Shown here: one piece after another, positions 16,094-17,128 of the stretch
Numbering within the stretch: position 1 is the stretch's first letter
Layout: each line of letters opens with the position of its first letter
Origin: Calocera cornea HHB12733
Taxonomy: Eukaryota > Basidiomycota > Dacrymycetes > Dacrymycetales > Dacrymycetaceae
Direction of reading: 5' to 3'
Assembly: GCA_001632435.1 (NCBI GenBank)
Contig: KV424094.1
Coordinates: 1-17,128, forward strand
Length of the DNA stretch: 17,128 nt
Notes under the pieces: generated by a model
The model's input: only the letters and a program-made list of their open reading frames with translations
The model's database searches: none
What the model was told of the DNA's origin: nothing
Position numbers and translations under genes: made by a program

Positions 16094-16527
16094 CGCTGCG
16101 CCTGGGCGGGCGCACGGGGATGGGCAGGGAGAGGCGGGGAAATGGGTCGATTTGGTCCGTGCGGGCTGGGCAGGCGCGCTGGTCCATCGCGACGGGGTGG
16201 CGAGAGCGGGGATGGAGGACGGGGAGCCTCTGCGGAGGTTGGACGGACATGGACTGGACCGGAGGGACGGCGCACGGTTGGCTCGCCCTTATCGCTGTAC
16301 GTCGTACATCATATTCCTGAGGATCCAGCGTGCCCAGCGAGCCGCTCAGGCCGACAGCCCCCTTAACGCCCGAAGCCCGAAGCCTGCAGCGCTGGTCCTG
16401 TCCCGCCGGGCTCGGCTCGTCAGGTTGGGACTGTGGAGCGGTCAAGGGCGGGCGTACGGGGTTACGGCGACTGGGGCTGGAGGATACGGTGCGCGGCGCC
16501 TCCTGCACCTCCGGCTCCTCCGGCTGC

Positions 16528-17128
16528 TCAAGCTGCCGCCCCAGCGCCAGCCGGCTCATCCCCCGCCCCCGCCCCCGCCCCCGCAGCAGGCAGCACACCA
16601 GCACCAGCACCCCCAGCAGCATCCGCCTCGTCCCACCCCTGCACGCCCTCCCCGCGCTGCACGGCCTCCGCGCCCTGCACGACGCGGGCTACGATGGCCT
16701 GGAACAGGGGCCAGGAAGGGGTGCGCTTGTACGCTTCCAGGAGCGGCCAGCTGTGCTCCTGCGCCTGTGAGCTCGGGGCGCTCGGAGCACTCGGAGCACT
16801 GTCCGGCAGGGCACCGTCCAGGAGGTCCACGAGCGTTCTGTCGACCGGCAGCCGGCCGAGGAACCTGACGCCCTCGCGGCGGGCCATGTCCTCGCCGCCT
16901 CCGGTGGAGAAGACGTTGCTGATCTCCCCACAGCAGGGGCAGACGTACCCGGACAGGTTCTCGATGATGCCCAGGAGGGGCAGGTCGACGAGCCGCGTGA
17001 AGGAGAGGGACTTGAGGCAGTCGACCAGCGAGAGCGCTTGCGGCGTTGTGACGAGGAGGGAGGTGAGGGAGCCGTGGACGGGGGCGAGGTGCTCGAGCAG
17101 GGAGAGGTGCTCGTCGGATGTTCCTGGG
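16528..17128 (-). CDS. CFD1: Cytosolic Fe-S cluster assembly NTPase, Cfd1/NUBP2-like (C-terminal part)
   Basis: The gene enters from the right window edge in frame and ends with TGA at 16530-16528, giving about 199 visible codons with no intron needed. The first visible residues are PGTSDEHLSL, the conserved P-loop NTPase segment of the Mrp/Nbp35 family. ENLSGYVCPCCGE follows, holding the CxxC pair (C-P-C-C) that binds the bridging Fe-S cluster in Cfd1-Nbp35. Then come VFSTGGGEDMA and FLGRLPVDRTLVDLLD. The FS-GGG and later LLEAYKRTP-WPLF segments fit Cfd1/NUBP2 better than Nbp35. Cfd1 acts with Nbp35 as the scaffold on which cytosolic and nuclear Fe-S clusters are built, and is essential in yeast. 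An odd feature is a Gly/Ala-rich tail of about 35 residues (from AGGAGAG onward). The N-terminus and Walker A motif lie outside the window, so Nbp35 cannot be fully excluded. Confidence 0.85.
   Translation of the reverse strand, partial: PGTSDEHLSLLEHLAPVHGSLTSLLVTTPQALSLVDCLKSLSFTRLVDLPLLGIIENLSGYVCPCCGEISNVFSTGGGEDMARREGVRFLGRLPVDRTLVDLLDGALPDSAPSAPSAPSSQAQEHSWPLLEAYKRTPSWPLFQAIVARVVQGAEAVQRGEGVQGWDEADAAGGAGAGVLPAAGAGAGAGDEPAGAGAAA

Larger units (their letters stand above)
15276..16527. other. GC-rich convergent intergenic region with simple repeats
   Basis: No convincing gene. The long minus-strand open frame at 16275-15238 encodes mostly Pro, Arg, Ser and Ala with repeated blocks (SAVLPSLAVRA twice; RLPAFPPS several times) and follows from GC-rich repeats. 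The motif CGTGCGC recurs many times between 15460 and 15860. Short G-runs are frequent on the plus strand. The region lies between the 3' ends of paralogue B and the Cfd1-like gene. Confidence 0.6.

Noticed and set aside
15238..16275. 345-codon minus-strand open frame
   Set aside because: Composition is almost only Pro, Arg, Ser and Ala with internal DNA-level repeats; several other frames are open over the same GC-rich span and no domain is visible.

Overview
This is a fungal chromosome end. The first 95 bases are an uninterrupted array of the C-rich telomere repeat (CCCTAA), so base 1 is at or near the physical left end. The genes carry many 45-65 bp spliceosomal introns with GTRNGT donors and CAG/TAG acceptors, and the unique DNA is rich in G+C and CpG. 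Together these suggest a high-GC basidiomycete, possibly a tremellomycete. The class is an inference; the telomere and the fungal gene structure are seen directly.

Layout. Bases 1-983 hold the telomere and a broken minus-strand gene whose reading frame runs directly into the telomere repeats. Bases about 1000-5900 are a repeat-rich, gene-free subtelomere. It has two foldback-type inverted repeats, one interrupted by a 591-bp solo LTR with a 5-bp target duplication, and a second, older LTR of the same family. It also has a 300-bp polypurine tract, an 11-copy 24-bp minisatellite, scattered interstitial telomere motifs and two strong hairpin loci. Most of it is strongly depleted in CpG. The boundary near 5900 carries the 3' end of an otherwise missing plus-strand gene.

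Bases 6198-15199 hold two intact, divergently transcribed paralogues of a secreted phosphoesterase/phospholipase C family protein: minus 9059-6198, 16 exons, 647 aa; plus 12788-15199, 10 exons, 648 aa. They align almost end to end in protein, but only 6 of their 18 distinct intron positions are shared. The 3.7 kb between their start codons has no convincing gene. It holds diverged duplicated blocks, CCAAT boxes, four CACGTG sites, an 18-bp perfect palindrome and a compact operator-like repeat cluster.

Bases 15200-16527 are GC-rich convergent intergenic DNA with simple repeats. Bases 16528-17128 are the C-terminal two-thirds, roughly, of a minus-strand P-loop NTPase, best matched to the cytosolic Fe-S scaffold Cfd1/NUBP2. 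Core chromosomal genes therefore begin about 16.5 kb from the telomere.

The two lipase-like genes are probably one functional unit, secreted phosphodiesterases or phosphatases that release phosphate or head groups outside the cell, and may share a control region. I found no clearly new multi-gene system. The most unusual observations are the intron turnover between the neighbouring paralogues, the CpG-depleted compartment with a CpG-rich LTR nested in it, and the gene fused in frame to the telomere.
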